From NCBI GenBank assembly GCA_016786465.1, contig JAEUWC010000022.1:1-55576 (forward strand): 55,576 nucleotides of DNA. Direction: 5' to 3'. The notes beneath the pieces are model-generated. The model saw nothing but the letters and a program-made list of their open reading frames with translations, ran no database searches and was not told the DNA's origin. Both the position numbers and the translations under genes were made by a program. Below are positions 43,477 to 52,200 of this stretch, piece by piece. The DNA comes from Bdellovibrionales bacterium. GTDB taxonomy: Bacteria > Bdellovibrionota > UBA1018. Position 1 is the stretch's first letter; the number at the start of each line of letters is the position of its first letter.

Positions 43477-44994
43477 TTAGTGGTTGGTCGAACTTTCAGG
43501 TTCGTCTTGGACTAATTCTTCGGACAAAGCTTCGATCACAGCTTCAATTGCGTCGGTCGCAAATTCAGGATGGACCGGCGCGCCGCTTTGAAGGACCGAT
43601 TCGACGTATTCCATTTTATGCATACCCACGACTTGGCTTTGGATTCCTGGAAAGGATCGGCAAAGTCGCAAAACTTTCTTGGCCAGTTCCGGCGTGGACA
43701 AAAGTTCTGGGCAGGCGCGGTCAATTTGGGCTGCGATCCTTCGCGCGCGAAACGCGCAGTCCTGTTCTAGGTAACGCGTAAAGGTTTCAAAAAGGGCGTT
43801 AGCCACAGGTCGATAATCTCTGGCCCAATTCGACAACGCACCCCCGGATTCATGAAGCAGGGCAATCGCACGTTCGAATGTCGGCAGGATTTCTTGGGCC
43901 AGGTGGATTCGCCAGGCCTTCAATTGCGAAAGTTGTTGGAAATTTTGGCGCAGAATATGGCCCCATGCGATCCGGTTTGCGGGCACGATCGCTTTACCTG
44001 GGTAAGTCATTTCAAGATCCAAGGCACGCTTCATGGCTGCCATCAATTCGTCTTCAAGATCGTCTCCGTGGTGATTTGGAAAATCGGTCAATTGAATCGG
44101 CGTGTCGTTGAAGTAGGCACGAAATGGGCGGTGCGCGATGGCGCCAACCTTCTGCGCCATGGCCCATTCGACGGTCGATTTGCCCAGATGGGCTTGTTCG
44201 AAAACGGCGCCCGGTTCCAAAAGATTGAAAGGAAATTCGATCATCGCGAAACCGTGATTGGGCCGTTTCAGATCGGCTGCGACCGTTTCGGCAATTTCCT
44301 TTAGAACTTCAAGCGACACGAAAAGGGGATGAGTGTTTTCCAGGACAAACCCGTTGGATGATACACCGAAGTACTGAATTCTTCCGCTTTCGCGTTCTTC
44401 TTCCAAATGGGCAAACGCCCGCTTCACTTTGTCGTAAAATTTGCGGTGCGATGGGTCCCCTTGCAAAATAAATTCAGGGTTTTGAAGTAGAACGAAGTCC
44501 AAGCATTCCACACCCAATCGTTCAAGCGACCGCGTGATTTGATCTTCGATCAAACCCGGTTCGATGCTGTACCAAAAATCATCAGACAGCCGCAAGATAT
44601 CGTCCGGGCTTGAATGGTCTGAAGGGGTGCGGTTTTGGGCCAGCGCCAGTTCTAGTCCTTCTAGGTATCCGACTTTCAATGAAAGGACGATCTGGCTTCT
44701 TTCAATACGTTCTTGGCGGACCAAGCGATTCAGGGCTTCTCCGATGGCTTTCTGTGATTTTCCGTCTTGGTAGATGGCGGAAGTATCGATCAAGTTGATT
44801 CCGCTGCTGATCGCCTTTTCAATGACTGAAATCTGCGTATCGTCCTGTCCAAAAAGATTTCCACCCAGGGCGAAGCTGGAAACGCTGAGCCCCGTTCGCC
44901 CAAGTAAACTTCCTTGGATCGACGTTTTCTGCGTCGGTCCTGCAAAATAGGATTTAGTCCCCAGTGGGGTTGCGTGTGAAGGGTGCTTGGGCAT
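43477..44994 (-). CDS. Aldo/keto reductase-family protein with a C-terminal extension
   Basis: This 505-residue protein has an N-terminal aldo/keto reductase barrel (about 30-330): LGRTGLSVSSFALGGNLFG, NLIDTSAIYQDGKSQKAIGEAL, DQITRSLERLGVECLDFVLLQNPE and FGVSSNGF. The catalytic Tyr is in TSAIYQDGKS and a Lys is in LSLKVGY. A usual AKR is about 320 residues; the last 150 residues (QLSQLKAWRIHLAQEILPTFERAI) are helical and unfamiliar, although the segment RLCRSFPGIQSQVVGM near the end looks like the AKR cofactor-binding tail, so an insertion within the barrel is likely. The ATG at 44994 is chosen over an upstream one at 45039 because that would overlap the divergent gene. Confidence 0.75.
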   Translation of the reverse strand: MPKHPSHATPLGTKSYFAGPTQKTSIQGSLLGRTGLSVSSFALGGNLFGQDDTQISVIEKAISSGINLIDTSAIYQDGKSQKAIGEALNRLVRQERIERSQIVLSLKVGYLEGLELALAQNRTPSDHSSPDDILRLSDDFWYSIEPGLIEDQITRSLERLGVECLDFVLLQNPEFILQGDPSHRKFYDKVKRAFAHLEEERESGRIQYFGVSSNGFVLENTHPLFVSLEVLKEIAETVAADLKRPNHGFAMIEFPFNLLEPGAVFEQAHLGKSTVEWAMAQKVGAIAHRPFRAYFNDTPIQLTDFPNHHGDDLEDELMAAMKRALDLEMTYPGKAIVPANRIAWGHILRQNFQQLSQLKAWRIHLAQEILPTFERAIALLHESGGALSNWARDYRPVANALFETFTRYLEQDCAFRARRIAAQIDRACPELLSTPELAKKVLRLCRSFPGIQSQVVGMHKMEYVESVLQSGAPVHPEFATDAIEAVIEALSEELVQDEPESSTNH

Positions 44995-45015
44995 AGTGAC
45001 TGAGTGTTCTAGAAC
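44987..45015 (+). promoter_or_regulatory. Putative promoter of the DUF309 gene
   Basis: TTGGGC (44987-44992), 17 bases and TAGAAC (45010-45015) lie 8 bases before the ATG at 45024. The -10 box lies inside the palindrome at 45004-45017. The -35 match is weak. Confidence 0.3.
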
Positions 45016-45017
45016 AC
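45004..45017. promoter_or_regulatory. Perfect 14-bp palindrome between divergent genes
   Basis: GTGTTCTAGAACAC is its own reverse complement. It lies 9 bases before the aldo/keto reductase start (minus) and 6 bases before the DUF309 start (plus), filling the middle of a 29-base gap. This is a typical operator position for a dimeric regulator; because it contains TAGAAC on both strands it may also supply -10 boxes both ways. Confidence 0.6.
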
Positions 45018-45023
45018 CAGAAA

Positions 45024-45428
45024 ATGGATCTAAATTCAAAGTATTGTCATCATCTTCGAAAAGGGTGCCGGGCTTTCAACCAGAAGGACCCATGGACTGC
45101 ACATGAACACTGGGAAATGGCCTGGAAAGACCTTCCCAAGGGGTCGCTTCGAACCCAGCTTCAAGCGGCGATCCAAATTGCCGCAGCGATCCATCTTTTT
45201 CACTTAGGGCGAAAGGAACCGGCTTGGCGCTTGCTGCGGTTGGCTCAGGCCAAGTGGAAAAGAACCCGAAAGCGACCTGGTCTTCCCGAATTTGATTTAG
45301 CGAAAGATCAGAAAGATCTGGCGTCTTGGCTACGGGAACGGTCAGAATCCGATCTTCAAGACATCGGCGAAGCGAAAGTTTGGAGCATCATCCTTCAATC
45401 ACACGCCCGATTTCGAATGGGTGAATAG
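45024..45428 (+). CDS. DUF309-family protein
   Basis: This 134-residue helical protein matches the DUF309 pattern: KGCRAFNQKDPWTAHEHWEMAW with the HEHWE core, then LQAAIQIAAAIHLFHLGRKEPAWRLLRLAQAKW. The family is widespread and uncharacterised; the conserved His/Glu might bind a metal. It is followed 2 bases later by an unknown gene and is divergent from the aldo/keto reductase. Confidence 0.8.
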   Translation: MDLNSKYCHHLRKGCRAFNQKDPWTAHEHWEMAWKDLPKGSLRTQLQAAIQIAAAIHLFHLGRKEPAWRLLRLAQAKWKRTRKRPGLPEFDLAKDQKDLASWLRERSESDLQDIGEAKVWSIILQSHARFRMGE

Positions 45429-45430
45429 AA

Positions 45431-45820
45431 ATGGCTTATTTGAATTGGACCAATAACGTTCCAGGTGCCTTTGAAATCCAAGTAGGACAAGGATCCGTCG
45501 AATTGCGAGTGAATTCCGAATACCGCAAAACACTTCTGGAAAAGCTTCGTGAAGGACAAAGTTACGAACTTCGAATGGATCTTTCGCAGGGATGGACGGT
45601 TTATTGGAAGGTTCGCGAGGGCGATAGCCGGCTTTTGTTGTCCCACCCGGAAAAGGATCAGTGGGTGGGTGCGGTTTCTTTAAATCAGGAAGATTTCAAC
45701 CGGGTGATTTCCTGGATTGAGAACCCCGAAGCGGATGTAGTTTCGCTTTCGTCGTTGAAGACCTATGGATCGTTTAGCAAAGTTTCTAATCTTGAGCTTG
45801 CGATCCGCTTCTTGAAATAA
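45431..45820 (+). CDS. Uncharacterised small protein
   Basis: This 129-residue protein is not recognised. It seems to be an alpha/beta domain with beta-strand character at the start (GAFEIQVGQGSVELRV) and Trp-rich strands (GWTVYWKVREG). No signal peptide or membrane helix. It is 2 bases after the DUF309 gene, so it is probably co-transcribed with it, and its last 35 bases overlap the convergent PerM-like gene. Confidence 0.65.
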   Translation: MAYLNWTNNVPGAFEIQVGQGSVELRVNSEYRKTLLEKLREGQSYELRMDLSQGWTVYWKVREGDSRLLLSHPEKDQWVGAVSLNQEDFNRVISWIENPEADVVSLSSLKTYGSFSKVSNLELAIRFLK

Positions 45821-46916
45821 ACGGAATTGCAGCCATTCGATTCTTTTTCGCCTCGACCTTGGCCGAAAGCGATTGGTCGTAAACTGCGCGGTAGATTTGC
45901 ATGACGACGACCTTGATCGCGGATGCGATGGGAATTGAAATCAGCATACCGACCAAGCCGTAGTATTCTTGGCCAATCATTACAGCGACAATCAGGATCA
46001 CCGGATGAAGATCGACTAGCTTTGCCACAATCACCGGGAAGATCAGAACTGTGTCGATCACGTTCGCAATCACGTAAACCAGGGCGGTTAAGCCGAGCGA
46101 GCTTCCCGAATCGGTCCCAAGTCCAACGATCAAAAGCCCAGGAACGGCCCCAATGATGGGACCCACGTAAGGCAGGATATTGGTGACGCCCGCTAGAACA
46201 CCCAAAACAATGGCATATTTGTTGTCGATGATCGCCAAACCCAGCGTGACCATCAGTCCCACCAAAAGCGCTTCGACCAGTTTGGCGCGAAGGTAGTCTG
46301 AAATCGAAGTCGTGATTTCGTGAACGACACCAAAGGTCGTTTCAAAAAAGCGATTGGGCACCATTTGAAAGAACCGACGCCGAAGGTTGGGGCCATCGCT
46401 TAAAAGAAAAAATGAAAGAATTGGGACGATGAACATCCAAGTCAGAATATCGCCCACCAACGCAGCACCGTTATTGACAAACCATTCACCGGTTTGTCGT
46501 CCCCAGTTCACAATTGCCTTTGAAGGGTGGATGTTTTTCAGAAAGGGGTATTCGGTCTTCACGCGCAATTCGAGGGCCTGAACTTTCTGGACCACTGTAT
46601 TGAAATATTCGGGGGCCGCTTCTCGAAACTGGTCCCATTGGGAAATTCCGCGATTCACGGCGACGGCTCCGATTACAAACAAGACAATCCCAATCAAAAT
46701 AAACAGGATCGTGATGGCCAAGGCACGGGGATGACCGCGGCGTTCGATCATCGCAACCATTGGTGAAAGAATCATCGAAACGACGATTGCCGAAAGGGTT
46801 GGCGCAGACAGGGTCGGATTCCAAATAAAAAGATAAGAAAAGCCCAAAAGGGTCATGGCTAAAGCCAAGACTTTGTAAAAGTCACGCCTTAGGTTTTGGT
46901 CCGTCAGCAGTTTCAT
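45786..46916 (-). CDS. AI-2E/PerM family transporter
   Basis: This 376-residue membrane protein has about eight hydrophobic segments and the family patterns: LSAIVVSMILSPMVAMIERRG near the N-terminus, FIVPILSFFLLSDGPNLRRRF, GLMVTLGLAIID and GVTNILPYVGPIIGAVPGLL. Members export small molecules or ions; the autoinducer-2 role of a few is not general. It overlaps the cNMP-binding gene upstream by 4 bases (ATGA), suggesting that the binding protein regulates or works with it. Confidence 0.88.
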   Translation of the reverse strand: MKLLTDQNLRRDFYKVLALAMTLLGFSYLFIWNPTLSAPTLSAIVVSMILSPMVAMIERRGHPRALAITILFILIGIVLFVIGAVAVNRGISQWDQFREAAPEYFNTVVQKVQALELRVKTEYPFLKNIHPSKAIVNWGRQTGEWFVNNGAALVGDILTWMFIVPILSFFLLSDGPNLRRRFFQMVPNRFFETTFGVVHEITTSISDYLRAKLVEALLVGLMVTLGLAIIDNKYAIVLGVLAGVTNILPYVGPIIGAVPGLLIVGLGTDSGSSLGLTALVYVIANVIDTVLIFPVIVAKLVDLHPVILIVAVMIGQEYYGLVGMLISIPIASAIKVVVMQIYRAVYDQSLSAKVEAKKNRMAAIPFISRSGSQAQD

Positions 46917-47524
46917 GCGGGGCTTCTGCTCATCACGGTGATTTTTTCCGTGGTTTCCAAAAGCCGTTTTCCAAGCACCATGGAAAGCTGAAAAAGAATT
47001 TTCACACCGATGGCTGGCTTTCTTTCAAGTAGTTCCGAAAGATCGGGTTTGAAGAATCCAACCACCACAGTTCGTTCCTGGGCAATTGCCGAAGCAGTTC
47101 GAATATTGTCTGGGTCAACCAGCGCCAATTCTCCGAAGAAACTGCCTTCTTGAAGCGTCGTCACCAAGACGTCTTCCGTTGCGCTGGAGGGCGCCTGAGT
47201 ACGAATGGAAACACGACCCTTACTGATCATGTACATCCCCAGGCCCCGGTCATTCTGGCGAAAGATTGCTTCGTCAGCCTGATAAATCCGTTCATAGACC
47301 AGGGTCGAAACATAGGCCAATTCGCGCCGGCTTAAGGTGCGAAACAAAATATTGGACGACAGAAGCTCGATGATGTCCGTTTCGCCTTCTTTCTTTTCGC
47401 GAAAAAGGTCGGACCAAAGAAAGTGAGGGTGAGCATTCTTCAGAGCCTTGTATTTTTGATCCCGAAGGGCGGCTTCGGGCGAATTGCCTTGTAGATTCTG
47501 TTTCGTTTGGGCTTCGTTGCTCAT
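46913..47524 (-). CDS. Cyclic-nucleotide-binding domain protein without a DNA-binding domain
   Basis: This 203-residue protein has one cNMP domain (about 57-180): RRELAYVSTLVYERIYQADEAIFRQNDRGLGMYMISKG (key: GLGMYMISKGRVSI), then LQEGSFFGELALVDPDNIRTASAIA. The phosphate-binding FGELAL and R are kept. There is no helix-turn-helix, so it is not a Crp-type transcription factor; it is probably a sensor for another protein. Translation is coupled to the PerM-like gene. Confidence 0.85.
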   Translation of the reverse strand: MSNEAQTKQNLQGNSPEAALRDQKYKALKNAHPHFLWSDLFREKKEGETDIIELLSSNILFRTLSRRELAYVSTLVYERIYQADEAIFRQNDRGLGMYMISKGRVSIRTQAPSSATEDVLVTTLQEGSFFGELALVDPDNIRTASAIAQERTVVVGFFKPDLSELLERKPAIGVKILFQLSMVLGKRLLETTEKITVMSRSPA

Positions 47525-47531
47525 GATTTCA

Positions 47532-47560
47532 AGGTTACGCTTAGCTCAAGGATGCAGCAA
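47532..47560 (-). promoter_or_regulatory. Putative promoter of the cNMP-binding gene
   Basis: On the minus strand TTGCTG (47560-47555), 17 bases and TAACCT (47537-47532) lie 7 bases before the ATG at 47524. It overlaps the start of the divergent receiver-domain gene. No Shine-Dalgarno is visible. Confidence 0.3.
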
Positions 47561-47950
47561 CAAGATCAAGACCTAAAGACGCAGAAGATTTTGGTCATCG
47601 AAGACGTACCGACGATGCGCGAACTGATTTGCTGGATGCTGAAGCAGATTCCCGGGGTTACGGTTTCTGACGCCGTGGATTCAATTCCCGCTGCCCGCTT
47701 GGTCTTGGATCGCCGGCGGCCCGATCTTGTTCTTTTGGATCGAGTGCTTCCCGGTCCGCTGGGGGATGACTTAATACCGTACCTAAAAAGTCAGAATATA
47801 CCGTATTTTGTCCTGGTGACCTCGGATACGCAGTCCAGGGTAGGGCTTGGGTCCGAGCCGATCCTAGTCAAACCCTTTGGGGAATCCACCGAGGACCTAG
47901 AAAAGGATTTGGCTCGGATTCGGGACGCCATTGTTCAAAAGCGAGGTTGA
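47552..47950 (+). CDS. Single-domain response regulator (receiver)
   Basis: This 132-residue protein is a CheY-like receiver: ILVIEDVPTMREL with the acidic pair, the phospho-Asp in PDLVLLDRVLPG, Thr/Ser in LVTSDTQS and Lys in ILVKPFGES. No output domain is present, so it should act by protein contact. It is divergent from the cNMP-binding gene with 27 bases between starts. TACGCT lies 10 bases before the ATG. The frame is open upstream to 47507, but that overlaps the neighbour. Confidence 0.85.
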   Translation: MQQQDQDLKTQKILVIEDVPTMRELICWMLKQIPGVTVSDAVDSIPAARLVLDRRRPDLVLLDRVLPGPLGDDLIPYLKSQNIPYFVLVTSDTQSRVGLGSEPILVKPFGESTEDLEKDLARIRDAIVQKRG

Positions 47951-47975
47951 CGCAACCGGGCCGCCTTGTTACATC
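47947..47975 (+). promoter_or_regulatory. Putative rpsP promoter
   Basis: TTGACG (47947-47952, five of six), a 17-base spacer and TACATC (47970-47975) lie 29 bases before the rpsP ATG, leaving room for a leader with GAAAGGA as Shine-Dalgarno. This contrasts with the leaderless-type starts elsewhere. Confidence 0.45.
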
Positions 47976-48004
47976 CCTTGGACTTTCGAAAGGAAAATGC
48001 ATTC

Positions 48005-48247
48005 ATGTCTCTGAAGATCCGTTTGTCGCGCCAAGGCGCCAAGAAGCGTCCCGAATACCTAGTTGTCGTCGTCGACAGCAATAAGAAGCGCGATGGAGAA
48101 TACATTGCCAAGCTGGGCCACTACTTTCCAAAAGCTGAAAAGCCCGCTGATAAAGTGAAAGTCAACTTCGAGTTGGCCAAGGCTTGGATCGCTCAAGGCG
48201 CTCAGCCATCGGTCACCGTCGGTCAGCTTCTGAAAATTCAAGCTTAG
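48005..48247 (+). CDS. rpsP: 30S ribosomal protein S16
   Basis: This 80-residue protein matches S16: SLKIRLSRQGAKKRPEYLVVVVDS, then IAKLGHYFP and VKVNFELAKAWIAQGAQPSVTVGQLL. It is needed for 30S assembly. The ATG at 48005 has GAAAGGA about 11 bases upstream. It heads the rpsP-khpA-trmD block; rimM, usual in this block, is missing. Confidence 0.96.
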   Translation: MSLKIRLSRQGAKKRPEYLVVVVDSNKKRDGEYIAKLGHYFPKAEKPADKVKVNFELAKAWIAQGAQPSVTVGQLLKIQA

Positions 48248-48270
48248 TTTCTAAGCTAGATTTTTGAATC

Positions 48271-48510
48271 ATGAGCGAGCTCGCAAAATTGATTGAATCC
48301 ATGGCCAAAGCGCTCGTGGATAGTCCCGATCAAGTTTCCGTCGGCGAAATGGCTGGCGAAAATACCACCGTGATCGAGCTGCAGGTCGCAAAAGAAGACT
48401 TAGGCAAAATCATCGGCAAGCAGGGTCGTACGGCGAAGGCTCTTCGCACGATCCTGACTGGCGCATCTACAAAACTTCGCAAAAGAACCGTTCTTGAAAT
48501 TCTAGAATAG
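48271..48510 (+). CDS. khpA: KH-domain RNA-binding protein KhpA
   Basis: This 79-residue protein is a single KH domain with the GxxG loop in [19 protein letters not shown]. It is the usual neighbour of rpsP and trmD; KhpA binds RNA and in some bacteria pairs with KhpB. trmD begins 12 bases after its stop, so no rimM lies between. Confidence 0.92.
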   Translation: MSELAKLIESMAKALVDSPDQVSVGEMAGENTTVIELQVAKEDLGKIIGKQGRTAKALRTILTGASTKLRKRTVLEILE

Positions 48511-48522
48511 TCGAGGGGCCGC

Positions 48523-49215
48523 ATGCAGTTTCAGGTCCTGACCTTATTCCCAGAATCCTTCCAAAGCTTCTTTGGCTTTAGCCTGATTGGCAAAGCGATC
48601 CAAAAGGGGCTGGCCCAAATTCAACTGATCAACCCGCGCGACTTCGCAACCGACAAGCACCGTACGGTCGACGACGCTCCGTACGGCGGCGGCGAAGGCA
48701 TGCTGATGAAAGCTGATGTCCTGAAACGGGCGTGGGATCAAGCCAAGGCCGCTGATCCCCAAGCAAAGACCATCATGCTATCCCCCCAAGGGAAGCTTTT
48801 GACCCAGGCCATGCTTTGGGACTGGTCCAAAGGATCTGGCCTGATCTTAGTTTGTGGACATTATGAAGGCGTCGACGAACGTTTCATCGAAGCCTGCGTG
48901 GATGAAGAAATTTCCATAGGCGACTATGTTCTAACTGGTGGCGAATGGCCTGCCCAGGTCCTGATGGACGGGGTCATTCGGCTTTTGCCAGGCGTTGTTG
49001 GAAATGCCGATTCGATTCAAAACGACAGCTTAGAAGGCGGCCTATTAAAGTACCCTCAGTACACCCGCCCACCTGAATTTGAAGGGCGTAAAGTTCCCGA
49101 CATTCTGACTTCGGGGGATCACGGGAAAGTTGCCAAGTGGCGTCATGAAGAAAGCCTAAAAAGAACAAAGGAAAGACGTCCGGATTTGTGGGAAAAGGGG
49201 ACCCGAAAGCCATAA
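48523..49215 (+). CDS. trmD: tRNA (guanine-37-N1)-methyltransferase
   Basis: This 230-residue SPOUT enzyme methylates G37 of tRNA. It has VLTLFPESFQSFF, DDAPYGGGEGMLMKADV, LSPQGK, the knot motifs CGHYEGVDERFIE and SIGDYVLTGGEWPAQVLMDGVIRLLPGVVG, and the C-terminal KWRHEESLKRTKERRPDLW. The length is typical. The 16-base gap to the RND gene and the same direction suggest continued transcription. Confidence 0.96.
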   Translation: MQFQVLTLFPESFQSFFGFSLIGKAIQKGLAQIQLINPRDFATDKHRTVDDAPYGGGEGMLMKADVLKRAWDQAKAADPQAKTIMLSPQGKLLTQAMLWDWSKGSGLILVCGHYEGVDERFIEACVDEEISIGDYVLTGGEWPAQVLMDGVIRLLPGVVGNADSIQNDSLEGGLLKYPQYTRPPEFEGRKVPDILTSGDHGKVAKWRHEESLKRTKERRPDLWEKGTRKP

Positions 49216-49231
49216 GCCAAAGGGTCGCAAC

Positions 49232-52200
49232 TTGAGAAACCTGATTTCCTTCTTCATTCGACAAAGCCTTTTTGGAGACCTGCTGACCGCCGCCGTCATT
49301 TTGGTGGGAGTGGCGTCTTTATTTCTGATCCGTCGTGAAATTTTTCCGAACGTCGAATTCGACTTTGTATCGGTCACAACGGTTTTTCCTGGAGCGTCCC
49401 CGGAGGAAGTTGAAAAACTTCTGACCAACCCCATCGAACAGTCATTGAAAGAAGTCGATGGCATCAAGAAAGTTTTTTCTTCTTCGACCGAAGGTTTAAG
49501 CAGCGTGAACGTTCAGTTGGATCCTGACGTCACCACAGGCGCCAAAGGAAAAAGCAATATTCAAGACGTTGTCGAACGCATTCAAAATCTTCCCAAGGAA
49601 GCAGACAAGTCGATCGTCACCAATTTGGAATCCAAGCAGGGACCAATTTTGGAGGTTTCTGTGGCCGGGGATGTTTCGCCCATGGAACTTCGATCAGTCG
49701 CCAAGCGTCTGGAAGAAGAAATCGAATCCATTTCTGGCGTTGCCCGAGTGGTTCAACCAGCCCTTCGTGACAAAGAAGTTCGTGTCGAACCGTACTTGAA
49801 AAAATTGGCGATCAATCGCTTGTCATTGGATGACTTGGTTTTGTCGCTGAAGAATCAAAACGTTGCGATTCCAGGCGGCACGATCGAAGCTTCGGGCGGA
49901 TCTAGGGGTCGTGAAAAAATCGTTCGAACCAAGGGTGATTTTTCTGTTTTGGATGATGTGAAAAATACCGTCGTCCGCGCAAACGACATGGCTCAGTCGG
50001 TGACCATTGGAAAGGTAGCGGATGTTTTTTATGACTTGGAACGTCCAACGATCCTGACCCGCGCCAATGGGCAGCCAGCGCTGTCGCTGACAGTTCTGCA
50101 AAAAGAAAAAAGTGACGCCATTGATATGGTCGACGCCGTTCGCAAGCGAGTCGACGAACTCAAAGCAACTTTGAATCCAAAACTGAAGATCACTTACATC
50201 AACGATTTTTCAGAATTCATTCGCCGCCGCCTGAGCATTCTGACCAGTAACTTGGGTATCGGTTTGCTTTTGGTACTTTTGCTTTTGCCGTTGATGATTC
50301 CGTTTCGGTTTTCCTTGATCATCGCGCTGGGGGAACCGTTTGCGTTTCTGGGGACGATTTTGATCCTTTATTGGACGGATCACAGCATCAACCTGATTTC
50401 CATGGTGGGTCTGATTATCGTTTCTGGGATTTTGGTCGACGATTCGATTGTTGTGACCGAAAACGCAGTTCGATTGGTGGATGAAGGGATGGATCCCAAG
50501 GAAGCTGCAATCGAGGGAACCCGCCAGATTGTTGCGCCGGTGACTGCGTCGGTTCTGACCACGACGCTTGCGTTTTTACCCATGGCATTCATGTCGGGGA
50601 TTTTCGGAAAGTTTGTTCGCGAAATCCCAATTGCCGTGATCACAGCACTTGCCGTCAGTCTGTTTGAAACTTTTGTGATTTTGCCTGCGCACGTTGCCCA
50701 GTGGATCAAACCCAAAAGTGTCCAGCTTGCTGAAGCAGCAGCCGCGGCAGCCGCAGAAAAAGAAGGCAAAAAGAAAAAGTCGCTTCTAGACCGGCTTAGG
50801 TTTTTAAAGTGGCTGACGGTGCGCCTGACTGAATTGACGACCTTTACCCAAAAGTATTGGGACCAGAAAATGGTTCCCGTATACATCCGCTGGTTGGAAG
50901 TTTCTTTGAAGCGCCGCTATTGGGTTGCAGCCGGGATGGCGGCATTCTTTTTCCTTTCCATTGGGGTTGCGACCCAAGCAATGAAGCTGGTTCTGTTTCC
51001 TCCGGAAGGGGTTGAAATTTTCTTCGTCCAGACCAAGGCCCCGGTGGGCACCAGTCTAGAAGCGCATGAGAAAATGCTTCGCCCCATTGAAGAAGTGGTG
51101 GAAAAACTGGACCGCACTGAATTGCAGGATTTTACGACCCAGACCGGACTGGTTCAACAGGACCCGAACGATCCTGAAACCAAAAGGGGTAGCGAGTTTG
51201 CGCAGATTTCGGTTTTCTTAACGCCCGAAACCCAGCGGAAACGAACGGCCGCCGAAATCATCGAAGACCTTCGCGTCAAGGTGGGAAAACCGGAAGGTCT
51301 TTCTCAGGTGAACTTTGTTCGCGTCAATACGGGACCCCCTACTGGAAAGCCGGTCAGTTTAGGGGTTCGCGGTCGTACCTATGAAGAACTGATACCGGTT
51401 GTCGAAGATCTGAAAAAACTATTGGGCACTTATAAAGGGGTGACCGATATTTCGGATTCGTTTCAAAAAGGAAAAGAAGAAGTCAGAATTCACGTGAACG
51501 CCGCCGAAGCCGCTGCGGCAGGCTTGTCGGTGGCTTCGATCGGAATGACAGTCCGATCGGCTTTCGAAGGGATTGTAGCAACCAGCATTCGTGAACTGGA
51601 TGAACAGGTAGACGTACGCGTTTCACTTCCGAAAGCCGAAAGGACGCAAGAAAGTTCGCTAACCGGCCTGTTGATCCCTAACCCCACAGGAAACCTGATT
51701 CCGCTTTCTGCTGTTTCGCGGGTAAAACCCGCGCAAGGGTTGGCTTCTTACGAACATGAAGACAACAAACGTCAGGTCAAAGTAACTGCCGAAGTCGACA
51801 CGAAAGTGACCAGCGCCATCGAGGTCAATAAAAAGATCCGAGATCAGTTACCTGAATTCAAGAAGAAGCATCCCGGAGTCATAGTGGCCTTTGGCGGCGA
51901 AGACGAAGACACCCAAGAAAGTTTGGCGTCCTTGGGGCGCGCGTTTGGTTTAGCGATCCTGGGAATTTTTCTGCTTTTGGTTCTAACCTTCAAAAGTTTG
52001 CTTCAGCCTTTAGTGATTTTGATCACGGTTCCGCTGGGGATCGTTGCGGTCATTTGGGCTTTTTTCATCCACGGGTTGCCGTTTAGCTTTATGGGAATGT
52101 TGGGCATTGTCGCGCTGGCGGGTGTGATCGTGAACAACGCGATTGTTTTAGTGGATTTCGTAAACCAGCGCCGTGCCGAAGGAATTGGAAAGCGCCAAAG

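Noticed and set aside
48511-48522. A hidden rimM in another frame between khpA and trmD
   Set aside because: Only 12 bases are available.
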